From the NCBI GenBank assembly GCA_023846275.1, contig JAIUJO010000164.1, positions 186,001 through 250,000 on the forward strand: a stretch of 64,000 bases of DNA. The letters run 5' to 3'. Each line of letters begins with the position of its first letter. Position 1 is the stretch's first letter. The notes under the pieces were generated by a model that was not told the DNA's origin, made no database searches, and saw only the letters and a list, made by a program, of their open reading frames with translations. Shown here piece by piece: positions 1-11,900 of this stretch. The position numbers and the translations under genes were made by a program. This DNA is from Vanilla planifolia (taxonomy: Eukaryota > Streptophyta > Magnoliopsida > Asparagales > Orchidaceae).

Positions 1-525
1 GACATGGGAATAACCTTTTTATACTTAAACGATGGTTAAAAAAGTTTTATTAGTTATGGTCAATACTATTACTAAACATTGTTGTCTCTCATTCCTAATC
101 AATCATTAAAAATAATTAATTATTATTGAAATGAACTGTAATAAGTAAGAATTAGCTATTCAAACAAGTAAAAATTATTTAAAATTTATTTTGCTAACAA
201 ATATTACTTTGTTAGTTAATAACAAATTGTGATTTAGTTAACATATTATTAAATAATAAAAATAATTGATTAGAATAAATATTAACATAATTAGAATTAA
301 TAAAAATTATTTTAAAAGATTATAATGGCAATTAATATTACTATATTTGGTAAGAAAAGTTGATAAAACACTTGTTGTTATTAAAACAATTCTTTATTAT
401 AACATTAATTAATAATTCTAAAGAATTTTCATAATATACTATTAACGATACTATTTTTTATATTTTCTTCTCAAAATAATAGTCTTATAATATTAATAAT
501 TAATTCTTCTTATTCTTCATTCTTA
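1..525. other. AT-rich intergenic DNA, no gene seen
   Basis: The stretch is strongly A/T-rich, with many short A and T runs and TAAT/ATTA words. No open frame of useful length, RNA gene or repeat unit is visible. Composition changes gradually to pyrimidine-rich between about 460 and 560, so the right boundary is approximate. It resembles ordinary plant intergenic DNA or old decayed repeat sequence; nothing in it identifies a particular family. Confidence 0.7.
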
Positions 526-1735
526 GGATTAGTGTCACTTTTAAAAACTATTTTATTACATTGCTCTCTTACTTTTTGTCTCTCTTAATCCTAATGTTTG
601 TTTATATCTTTATTTTTTTCTCTTTCTCTCTAAATAAAAATCTCTATCAATGTGTTGTTCCTCTTTGTGACCCATCATTCTCTCTCACCTCCTATTATCC
701 TTCCATCTCTTAATCTACATATCATTCACTTAGTCACTCTCTCTTATATATCACCTTCTCTTTTTTGCAATTTTTTCTCTCGCTTCTAATATCTCTCGAT
801 TTTATCTTATTTTCTTAATCTCTTTCACACCCATCTGTCTCCTCACTTTCTCATTTCCCATACCTTTTATTGTTACCTTGGCCATTGTTTCATTTGTTTC
901 TTTATCTTTTCCTCTCACTCTATATTCTTTCTATCTTTGTTAGAAAACTTCTTTTCCTCTTTTCTTGATGTCTCCATAATTGTCCTATTATCTCTCTAAC
1001 ATCTTGAACACTCTACTTAATTTCTCTTTTCCTCTCACTTGCACTTCTTATTTTCACTCTATCATTCATCTCTCTTACATATAAATCATAGTTGTCTTTA
1101 CCCCTATTAATTCTTTTACCTATCTCTGTCTTTATTTATCTCTCTCTGCCTCATTACTTTATTCTCCTTCCCTTTGCCTCTTTTTTCTTTGCTTGTTCTC
1201 CCTTTCCTACAACTTACTCTTTCTAGCTACACCTTCTCTCTCTTTTTTAAATCTTTCACCTCCTTTCCTATTATTTTTGTCATTTACTTTTTGGATTTCT
1301 TACTCTCTTTTTCTATCTCCTCAATCTATGACATATTTCATCTCTAACTTTGCCTCTTTGTGTTTTTTCTTCTCACTTCTTTTATCGCCTCTTTCATCTC
1401 TCTTACTCTCAAATTCATGCTCCTCACTTTTTTTTCTCTTGCTCTTTTACTCTTTGATTGTCTCTTTTTTCTTTGAACTCTTCACTCTTTATTGAGTAAT
1501 TCTTCTCTTTATCTTTATAAATCTCACTTTTATTCTTTCACTTGTACTCCCTTTTTTCTTCATCAACAGTCTATATCTCTTTTTCTCTCTTTTCCCTCTA
1601 AGAATCTATCTCTTTTTAATCTCCTTTCCTTCTTTGCCATGTTTCTTCTTCTCTAAGGCACTTTCTAATTCTAAATCTTTCTACTTTTCTTAATCCTTGA
1701 TTATCAAAGTAATCCACTTTCCCCATCATTCATGT
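526..1735 (+). repeat. Degenerate pyrimidine-rich (TC)n tract
   Basis: About 1.2 kb in which the + strand is mostly T and C, with frequent TCTCTC, CTCTTT and TTTTCTT words and few purines. No unit is maintained long enough to define a period, so it is a degenerate microsatellite-like tract. A 100-codon open frame at 1193-1495 (Ser/Leu/Phe-rich) is explained by this composition and is not called as a gene. The tract ends at about 1730, where C is largely replaced by G and the TG array begins. It could form purine-pyrimidine triplex structures, but that is inference. Confidence 0.8.
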
Positions 1736-4519
1736 GGCATTGTTTTTGTGGGCATGTGTGGATGTTTATGTGTATGCATGCATGTGTGAGCATGTGCATG
1801 CATTTGTGTGTGTGTGTGTCTGCATGTTTGTATATGTGTGGTGATGTGGGTGTTTGTGTGTGCCTATGAGCCTATGTGTATGTATGTACATACATGTGTT
1901 GGACTTTGCATGCTTGTATTTTTTGCACTAGTGTGGATGTGTATACATGCATGTGCATTTTTATTTGTGATGCGTGTGAAAATGTGTGCATATGCATGGG
2001 TGTGGATAATGGTGTGTGAGCATGTGTGTATTTTGCATGTATGTAGGTTTGTGCACATGTGTGTGCATGCACGTGTGTGTGTAGTTGTATGTGTGTTTGC
2101 ACATGCGTGAATGCATGTGTACGTATTTATGCATGTGCACGACCACACTTGTGTGTGTATCAGTGTGTGCCTCTGCATTCTTGTGTATGGGCTTGTGTTG
2201 GTGTTTGTCAGTGTGTGTTGTGTATGTCTTTGTATATACGAGAGAGCATGTGTGTGTATGCATATGTCAATGCAGGCAAATGTGTGTGAGTGAGGTTGGT
2301 TGTTTGAGTACAAGTGTGATTGTGCATGTATATGTATGTGTGTGTGTGTGCATGTGGGTTTGTGTGTGTGGGCTATTGTATACATGTGTGTGTGCATTTG
2401 TTTGTATGTGTGCATGTGTATGTGCTATTGCATGTGCGATTGTGTTTGTGGGTGCATGTGTGTATATGCATATCTGTGCATTTATGTGTGTTATTTTGTG
2501 CATATGCATATGAGCACATGTGCATGTGTGTGCATATGTGTATAATTTTATGTGCATAGTGCATGTACGTGCATTTGTGTATGTCTAAGTGCGTGTATGT
2601 ATGTGTGTGTGTGTGAGTGCATGATTTTGTATGCTTGTGTTTGTAATATATGCTCGTGCGAGTGTGTGGGTGCATGAGTGTGCACATGTGTTTTCTCACA
2701 TGTGTATGTGCATGTGTGAGAATGTGTGTCTACATGCATGTATGAATGTAAGTGTGTGCATGCATGTGTGTCGTATGTGAATGCATGTGTGCATGCAAGT
2801 ATGTTTTTTTTATGTTTGTTCTTGTACGTTTATATGTTTATGTATTTGTGCATGTGTGCATCTGTGAGCAATTGTTTGTATGTGTGCATGTGTGTGTGTG
2901 TGGCTATTTGTGAGTGAGCCTATGTGTTCGTGCATGTGTGCATGAGTGTGTGCATGCTTGTGTGTGGGTGTGTGTTTGTGTGTGCATATTCATGTGCATG
3001 AGCATGTGTGTGAATGTTTGGGTTAAAGTGCTTGTATGTAGGTCTCTACACATGTCTATGTACAAGTTAGTGTCAGAGTGTGGACGTGTGGGCATGTGTG
3101 TGTGTATTCATGTGTGTGTGTATGCATGTTTGTGTGTATGCATGTGTCTATGAATATGTGTGTGCATGTGTATTATTATATATGTGCATGTTTTTATTTG
3201 TGTGTGTGTGTGCATGTATACATATGTATTTGTGTGACTGTGTGTGTCTATGTGCATGCTTATATGTTTATGCACTTGTGTGTTTGCAAGTATGTGGGTG
3301 CATGTGTGTGTATATACATATGCATGTGTGTGTATGTGCATATGTGCATGATCTAATGTGCATGTGTGTGTGTGCATGTGTGTGTGTGTGAGTGTGGGTG
3401 TGCATGTGTGCATGCATGCAAGCGTGTGTCTATTTACTTATGCATACATGTGTATATGTGTGCATGTGTATGTGTGTGCTCCTATGTATATGCATCTAAG
3501 TGTGTACGTGAGTAGGTGCATGTGTGTATAAGTGCATTTGTAAGTGTGTACATTGGTATATGTATGTGTGTTTATGTGCAAGTGCATGTTTGTGCTTTGG
3601 TGCATGTGTGCATGTGTATACAAGTGTTTGTGTATGGGTTGGCACATGTGGGTGTCTGTGTGTACTTGTGTATGCATGTGTGTGTGCGTGTGTGAATGTG
3701 TGTGTGTGTGTGTGAGTGTGCATGTACATAAGCATGTGTGTGTACATATGTGTGTCTGTGTGTTTGTGTGCATATTTGTTTGTGTGTGTGTGTATAGTTG
3801 TGGGGGTGTGTGTGAGTGTGTATCTACATGCATGCTTTTGCGTGCATGCATGTGATTATGTGTGTGTATGTGTGCATGTTTGTGCATGGTTGCATTGCAC
3901 ATTCACGCATGCATATGTGTGCACATGGGTGTGAGTGTTTGTGGTTGTTCATGTGAGTTCGTGCATACATGTGTGTGTGCATGTGTGTACATCTGTGTTC
4001 ATGTATGTGCATGTGTATACTTGTATGTGTGTGCATGTGTGTGTATGTGACTATTTGTGTGTGCATGTGTGTGTGTGTGCATGTGTGCATGTATGTGTGT
4101 GAGCATGTTTGTGTATGTGCATGTCGATGCATGTGTCCAAGATTGTGCATGTGTGAGTTTGTATGCTACTCTTTATGTGTGTGTGCTTATGTGCATCTGT
4201 GAGTGTGCACATGCTTGTGTTAGTGCATGTGTGTATGTGTTGTGCATACATGAGTGTGCATGTATGCATGTGCATACATGTATGTATAAGTATGTGTAGG
4301 TGTGAGAGTGATTGTGTGCATGTGTGTGATTGTTTGTGTGCATGTGTGTGTGTATGTATGTGCTTGTGCATATGTGGATGTGTTCAAGTGTGAGTGTGTG
4401 TGAACTGTGTTTTTGTGTTTATCGATGCATGTGTATGGTTGCATGTGTGTGCAAGCATATGCATGTGGCTATGCAAGTGCATGTGTGTATGTGCATCTAC
4501 TTCTATGTGCATTTGTGTG

Positions 4520-4600
4520 TAAGTGTGTGTGCATGTGTTCATGTGCATTTGTGTCTTTATGTATGTGTGTGTGTGCATGTGCATTTGTGTCTTTGTTTAT
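4520..4600 (+). repeat. Short tandem duplication, period 36
   Basis: A word beginning CATGTGCATTTGTGTCTTT starts at 4540 and again at 4576, preceded in each case by a TG run. This is a local tandem duplication with a 36-base period inside the TG array. It shows that the array changes by unequal exchange or slippage of units longer than the dinucleotide. Confidence 0.75.
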
Positions 4601-7450
4601 GTGTATGTGTGCATGTGTGTGAGTCCAAATGCATGTATTTGGATGTTTGTGTGTGTTGTGCATGCGTGTTTGTTTGTGTGTGTGGTTGTCTGTGGGCATG
4701 TAGGCACGTGAGAACATGCATGTCTATATGTATATGTGTGTGAGTGTGTTTGTGTCTGCACGTGTCTTTATTTGCATCTATGTGCTGGTGCATGTACGTG
4801 TTTTGTTCCTATGTTTGCTTGTTTGTGTGTGTGCATATATACGTATGTTTGAATAAGTGTGTGTGTAAGAACATGCATTTATATGTGCATGCATGTGATT
4901 GTATGTGTGTGTGTGCATATGCATGTGTGCCTGTGTTTGTATTTGTGTGTGTGAGTATTCATGGGTGAGGGTTTGTGTGTGTGTTTAAGGGCATGTGCAC
5001 ATGTGTGTGTGAACGTGCTTGAAGGAATGTGCATGGGTGTGTGTTGAGGGTTGTATGTATGTGCATGGAAGCTTATGTGTGTGTGTGTGTGTGTGCATGT
5101 GTATGCACACAGACATGTATGTGGGGGGGCATGTGCATGTGTGTGTATGTGTGTGTGTTTGATAATGTGTGTGTGAATGTGTGTGTGTGTGTGTACATGA
5201 GTTCATATATGTGTGTATGCTAGTGTTAGTGCACATGGAGACATGTATGCACAAGTGCATGCAATTGTGCATGCGTATGTGTGTCCATGACGTGTGTTTG
5301 CGTGCATGTGCATATGTGTGTGTGTGTGCATGTTTGCGAGTCTGTTTGCATGAGTGTGCATATGTGTGTGTGTGTTTGTATTTGTAGGCTAGTGTGCCTA
5401 CATGTCTATCTGCATGTTTGTGATTGTGTTTGCGTATGTGTTTGCCAATATGTGTGCATGGGCATGTGTGTGTATGTGTGTGTGCATGTGTATGTGCGTG
5501 TGTGTGCTTTTTGTGCACATAAGTGCATATGTGTTTGTGTTCATGTGTGAGTGCATGTGTTTGCTTGTGTGTGTGTTCATGTGTTTTTGTGCATGTTCAT
5601 GTGTGTGTGTGCATGCATATGTGTGTGAATGTGTTTGTGTGCATTTGTGCGCATGTGCCCATGTGTGTGCATGTGTGGTTGTTTATGTATCTATGCATGG
5701 ATATGTGTGCATGCTTTTGTGTGCATGGGTGTGTGTGTGCATATGCATGTTTGGCATGTGCATACATGTTAGTGTGTGTGTGGGTGTGTCTACATGTTGG
5801 TTTAGGCATGTGTGTATGGGTTTGCATGTGTATGTGTACATGCTTGTGTTTGTGTGGGCATTTGTGCATATCTATGTGCATATGTGTATGCCTTTTTGCA
5901 TGTGTATGCTATGTCTATGTATATGTGTATTTCTTTATGTGTTCATGTCTTTGTTTGTGTGCATTTGTGTGATTATGTGTGTGTGCATGTTTGCATGTGT
6001 GCATCATTGCACATAAGTGTGTGTATGTGCTTCTTTGTATGTGTGTATATATTTGTGTGTGTTTGTGCATGTATTTCCATGTTTGTATGTTTATTCTTCT
6101 GTATGCAAGCATGTGTATGTCTCTACATTCATGCATAAGTGAGTACACGTTGAAGCATATGTGCTTGTTTGTGTGTGCGAGCATGTATGTGTTTGTGTGT
6201 TTGTGTGTGTGGGTATACATGTCTGTGCCTAGGTGTGTGCATGGTTGAGTGTTTTTATATATGTGCCTTTGGTCTTATGAGTGTTCTTATGTGTGTGTAT
6301 TCAAGTGTGTGTGTGCGTGTGCATGTGTGTATGTGTGTATGTGCATGCGAGTGTGTAAGCATGTGTGCATGGTTGGGTGTGTGTCTTTGTGTGCATGGGC
6401 TTGTGCATATGCATGTGTGCATGTGAGTTTGTGAGCATGCATGCATGGTTGTGCATGTGTTTATGTGTATTCATGTGTGTGCATGCTTGCATGTGCATGT
6501 GTGTGTGTGTGCATACTTGCATGTGTGTGTCTATGCATATGTGTATGTGTGTGTGCATGTGTTTGTATGTGCCTACACACTTATGTGCTTGTATGCATGT
6601 ATGTGTGCACGTGTGTGTGTACATGTACATGTGCCTATGCGTTTGTGTGCATGCCTATATGTGTGTGTGTGTGATCGAGTTTGTGTGTCTGTGTATGTCT
6701 GTGCATGAGTTTATGTGCGTAAGTGTGCATGGGTGCAAGCATGTGCTTACATGCACATATGTTTGCAAGGGTGCATGCTTGTTATGTGAGTCTTTGTGTG
6801 CATTAGTGTATATTTGTTTATGTGCATATGTGTGTGGACATGTTTGAGTGCATATGTGTGTGTGCATATATTTATGTTTGCATGTGTGTGTGTGTGCATA
6901 TGTTTATGTTTGCATGTGTGTGTGTATGTGCATGTTTTTGTATTGCTGTGTGAGTGGGCATGCGAGTGTGAGTGCTTTGTGTGTGTTTGCATGTGTATGT
7001 CTACATGTGTGTTTGCACGTGTGCATATTTGTGTCTTTAAATGTGTGTTTTTGTGTGCATATCTTTATACATGTGTGTAGGCATGCACGTGCATACGAGT
7101 TTGCATGTGCATATGCATGTGCATTTGTGTATGCATGTGTGCATATGCATTTGCATGTGTGTGCATTGGTATGCCAATGCATGTGTATGTTCCTCTACAT
7201 ATGTGTGCATATGTGTGTGTCTGCATGTGTGCATACATGATTGTGTATGTCTTTGGGCATGTGTATATGTATGTGAGTGAGTTGTGGAAGCATGTAAGTT
7301 CACATCTGTGTGTATGTGTGTGGGCATGTATAACATGTTTATGCATATAAGTATAAGTGTATATGACTGTGTGCATGTGTGTCTATGTGTTTATATGAAT
7401 ATGTATGTGCTTGTACAAGTGGTCACATATTTGTGTGTGTGTGCACATAT

Positions 7451-7570
7451 ATGTGCATGCTCGCATGTGTGTGTGCATGTGTTCATGTGCATGTGTGGCC
7501 ATGTTTATGTGCGCATGTGTATGTGCATGTGTTCATGTGCATGTGTGGCCATGTTTATGTGTGCATGTGT
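7451..7570 (+). repeat. 50-base tandem repeat, about 2.4 copies
   Basis: The 50-base units 7451-7500 and 7501-7550 match except at a handful of positions; both end in ATGTGTGGCC. A partial third copy covers 7551-7570. The GGCC word is rare in the surrounding array and makes the period easy to see. It is a local expansion within block 1. Confidence 0.9.
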
Positions 7571-7939
7571 GTGTTTATGCATATGTGGTTGGGTTTTCAT
7601 TTGTGTGTGCATGCATGCAAGTGCCCATGTGTTTGTGTGTGTGTTTGTGTGGGCATAAGTTTGTATAGGTGTGTGTGTGTGTGAGTGTACGTTTTCATCG
7701 TGATCATGTGTTTGCCTTTGTGTGCTTGAGTGTATGTGTGTGACCATGTGCATTAGCATGTGTGTGTGTGTATGCATGCGTGCAGTTTACATGCATTATG
7801 TGTGTGCATGATTGTATTGTGGTGGTTGAAATGGTTGTGGATATCTACCTACATATATGTGTGCTTATGTTTGTGTGTGCATGTGCACATCTTTTCCTAT
7901 GCATGTGCATATGCATTAGTGCATGCATGATTGTGTGTG

Positions 7940-8015
7940 TGTGTGTGTGTGTGTTATGTAGGTGTGAGCATGTGTGTGTGTGTGTGTGTTATGTAGGTGT
8001 GAGCATGTGTGCATG
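7940..8015 (+). repeat. 35-base tandem duplication
   Basis: The word TTATGTAGGTGTGAGCATGT starts at 7954 and again at 7989, each preceded by a TG run. The period is 35 bases. It is a recent-looking slippage or unequal-exchange product, since the two copies of the marker word are identical. Confidence 0.85.
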
Positions 8016-8465
8016 TTTTCTATGCATGTGTGCATGAGAATGAGTGTGTATATGCATGTGTGTGCTCCAACTTGTGTTCACATGATTTGTGGATGCATGT
8101 GTGCATGCACATGTTTATGTAGGTACTTGTGTGTCTTGACATGTATGTGCTTATGCATATGAACACATGTTCATGTGTGTGTATGTGTGTGCATGATTGC
8201 TTGTGCTTGTTTATAGGTGCATGTGCATTCATGTGTGTGTGATTGTATGTGTGTCCAAGTCTTTGTGTCAGGTTGTGCATTCAATTATGTGTGTGTGTTT
8301 TCTTTGTCTATCTTGTGTGTATGTGTGCATACATGTGTATTTGCATGCATATGTGTGCATTTATGTGTGCATGCATGTGCATGAGTGCATATGTGTGTGC
8401 ATGCATGTGTGTGGGTGTGTATGGGTGAACGCATGCTTTTGCATACATGCATGCATGTGTATGTG

Positions 8466-8510
8466 TGTGTGCATGTATGTGTATAGTAAGCACATATGTG
8501 TGTGCATGCA
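8466..8510 (+). repeat. Dispersed duplicate, copy 1 (partner near 8824-8870)
   Basis: The segment contains GTATAGTAAGCACATATGTG starting at 8481, an unusually A-rich word for this array. The same word recurs at 8839 with nearly the same left and right flanks. Weaker similarity continues to the right: a GTGAATAG word followed by TGTGTTGT occurs at about 8537 and again at about 8880. The offset is about 358 bases, which suggests an older duplication of a few hundred bases. Confidence 0.85.
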
Positions 8511-8823
8511 TGCATGCACACGTGTGTTTGCTCCTGTGAATAGATGTGTGTTGTTATGTATTTTGTGTGTAGCTTGTACATGTGTGCACTTATTCATGTG
8601 TGCGTGAGTGTGTGCATACATGCTTTTACGTGTTCATGGGTGCATTTTGTTTACATGGGTGTGATTTCATATGCATTCATGTGTGTGTGTGTGTGTGTGT
8701 CACGCTATGTGAAACATTTGTGCATGTGTGTATGTGTTTTTTGTGCATTTGTGTGCATTTGTGCAGAAATGTGAGTGCATGCATGCTTATTTATGTGAGT
8801 GTGTGCATAAGTGTGAGTGTGTG

Positions 8824-8905
8824 TGTGTGCATGTAAGTGTATAGTAAGCACATATGTGTGTGCACATGTATGTGTTCATGTGAATAGGTTTGTGTTGTCA
8901 TGTGC
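8824..8905 (+). repeat. Dispersed duplicate, copy 2 (partner 8466-8560)
   Basis: This is the second copy of the marker described at 8466-8510, with GTATAGTAAGCACATATGTG at 8839. Downstream, TGTGAATAGG and GTGTTGTCATGT resemble the corresponding words after the first copy. The sequence between the two copies is ordinary TG array. Confidence 0.85.
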
Positions 8906-11900
8906 GGGCATGCAAGTGTGTGCCAAGTTTGTGTGGGCATGCTCAAACATGTGTGTGATTTTGTGGGTGTGTATGCATGTGTGTGACATCATGTGTGTGT
9001 GCATTTGTGCATGTATGTGTGTATGTGATTGTGCATATGTGTATGCATGTGCGTGCATATGTGCATGCATCTATGTGTATGTCAATATGTGTGCACATGT
9101 ATTTACATGTTCATGTGTGTGCACGTGTGCTTGTGTGTGTGTTTTTGTGCATTGGTGTGCTTGTGTGCACATATGTGCATGTTAGTGATTGTGTGTGTGT
9201 ATTCATATTTTTATGAGCAAGTGTGCATACATGTGTGTCTATGTGGGCATGTGTGTACATGTGTGAATGTGTCCATGTCTGTGCGTGTATATATGTATGT
9301 GTGCATGTGTACATATGTTTTTGTGTTTATACATGTGCATGTATGTGCAAGTGCATGTGTGTGAATGTGTGTCTATATGTGCAAGTGTTGCTTGTGTGTG
9401 CATGTGTACATGGTTTTGTGTGTGTGTTCGTGTGTGCATGTTCATGTTTTTGTGCATATGTGCATGTATGTGTGTGTATGTGTGCATGTGTGTGTGCATG
9501 TGTATATATGCATGTGTACATGTTTTTTATGTGTGATTTTTTGTGTGTCTATATTTTTGTGTGTGCATATGTTTGTGTGCTCATGCATTTGTCTATGTGT
9601 GAAAGCGCTTGTGTGTAAGTGTGACTATGTGCCGTTGGGTGTGTATGTGTGTGCATCCATGTGTTTTTATGTGCACGTGAATATGTGTGTTGTTGCATGT
9701 GTGTATGTGTATGTCTATGTGTCTATGCATCTGTGCTCATGTAAATGTGTGTTAATGTGCAATTGTGTATGTGTCTATGCATGTGTGTATATGTTGGTGT
9801 GCATGTGTGCACGTGTATGTATGTGTGTGTGTGTAGGTCAGTGAGCTCATATGTGTGTGCTTGTGTGTGTGCATGTTTGAGTATGTGTTCATGTGTGTTG
9901 GCATGTGAGAGTGCATGTGCATGTGCATACATGTGTGCATGCATGTGTGTGTAGGATTTTTACATGTGTGTGCCCACATTTGCGCATGTGTATAAGAGTT
10001 AATGTGCATGCATGGGTGTGTATCCTTGTGTATTCGATTGTCTATGGATTAATATGTGCATTCCTGCTCATGTGCAAGTATATGTGCATGCATGTGTGTG
10101 TGTGTGCATGTGGGTGGGTATGCACATATAAGTGTGTGCATGCATATGCATTTATGCATATGCTTGCACATGTGTGTGTGTATGCATGTGTGTTATAAGT
10201 ATGCAAGTGTGTGCATGTGTATTTGTGTGTGAGTGCATTTGCATTTGTATGTGCTTGTGTGTGTGTGTGTATGAGTACATGTGTGTGCATGCATGTGCAT
10301 GAGCATGTGTGTGTGTGCACATGTATTTGTTTGTATGTAAATATATATGTGTGTGTGTGTGTATATGTCAGTGTGCATGTGTTTGTGCAGGTGTGTGTAC
10401 ATGTGTGTTCGTAATTTTTTGTGTGCATGCACAGAAGCATTCATACATGTTTGTAAACATGCATGTGTGTGTGCATGTCATTGTGTATGTGTGGGCGTGT
10501 GTGATTGTATTTGTGTATGTGTATATGTGTGTGTACTATATATGCATTTGAGCATGGGTGTAGGTTTAGGTGTGTGTTTCAACATGTGCAAATATGCGTG
10601 TATCAGTATATGTGCATGTGTGAGCATATGTGTATGCATTTTATGCTTATGTATGTGCATGCTTAAGTGCATATGTGCACGTGTTTATGGGCACATGGAT
10701 GTGTGTATGTTTGTCTACATATGTGCATTTGTGCATGTGAATGGGTGCATGTTTTCATGCATCTATGTTCATGTGAATTTGTATGCATGTGCATGTGTGT
10801 GCATACTGTACTTGTGCATGTTTTTGTGTGTGTGTGCATATTTTTGTTCATGTGTGTATGTCTGTGTGCATGTGCATATGCATGTGTATTTATGTGTATG
10901 TGGATGATATTATGTGTGGGTGTGTATGTGTTTGGTGTGTGTGCATGTGTGTGTGTTCACATGAGTGTTTATGCATGTGTGTGTGTGGGTGCATGCATGT
11001 GTGCATGTGTGGTTGCATTCATGTGCTTGCGTCTTTACATGCATGCATGTGTGTGTATGTGTGTATTTGTGCATTCTTATGTGTGTGTGCATGGGTGTGA
11101 GTTGACAACTATGTGCATGTATAGTTTTGTGTGCATGTGTGTCTGACTATGTGTTCACATGCATGTGTATGTGTGCTTTTGTGTGTTTGCCTATTTCCAT
11201 GTGTACAGTTAGTGTGTGTGTGTGTGTGTTCATGTGCATGTGCTTATCTATGTGTGTCTATGCATAGGCATGTACAATGTCTGTAGGTGCATCTGTGTGT
11301 GTGTGTGTGTATGCACATATGCATCTGTGGTTGTGTGTGTATTTATTTTTACATGCTTGTGTTTTTGTTTGTGCTTGTGTTTGTGTGTATTTGTGCATGC
11401 ATGCATGTGTGTATATGGACCCATGAACACATGTGTGTGTGTGTGGATGCATGTGGGTGTGCTTATGTGTGTTTGAGTGTGTGGGTTTATGTCTGCTTGT
11501 GTGTGTCAATGTGTGAGCTTGTGTGTGAGTGAATTTATTTAGGTTTGGACATTTGCATATGTGAGTGTGTGTGTGTTTGTTTGTGTATTTTTGTTTTTAT
11601 GCATGTACATGTGTGTATGTGTGTTCATGTGTTTATGTGCATGTATAGTTGTGTGAATGCTTGTTTTGTGCACATGATTGTTAATGCATGTATGTGTGTG
11701 TGAGAGAGTGTGTATGCATGCATATGCATGTATGTGTATGTGTGTATGTGCATGTGTGTGCATGTGTGAGGGTTTATGTATGTGTGTTCTTGAGTATTCT
11801 TGTGTGGGAGTATGCATGTGTGCACAAGTATGTGCATATGCATGGCTATGTATATGTTTGTGTATGTTTGTGCTTGTGCTTGTGTTTGAGCATATGTATA

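Noticed and set aside
1193-1495. 100-codon Ser/Leu/Phe-rich frame resembling a membrane protein
   Set aside because: It lies within the degenerate T/C tract. TCT, CTC, TTT and CTT codons give Ser/Leu/Phe by composition alone.
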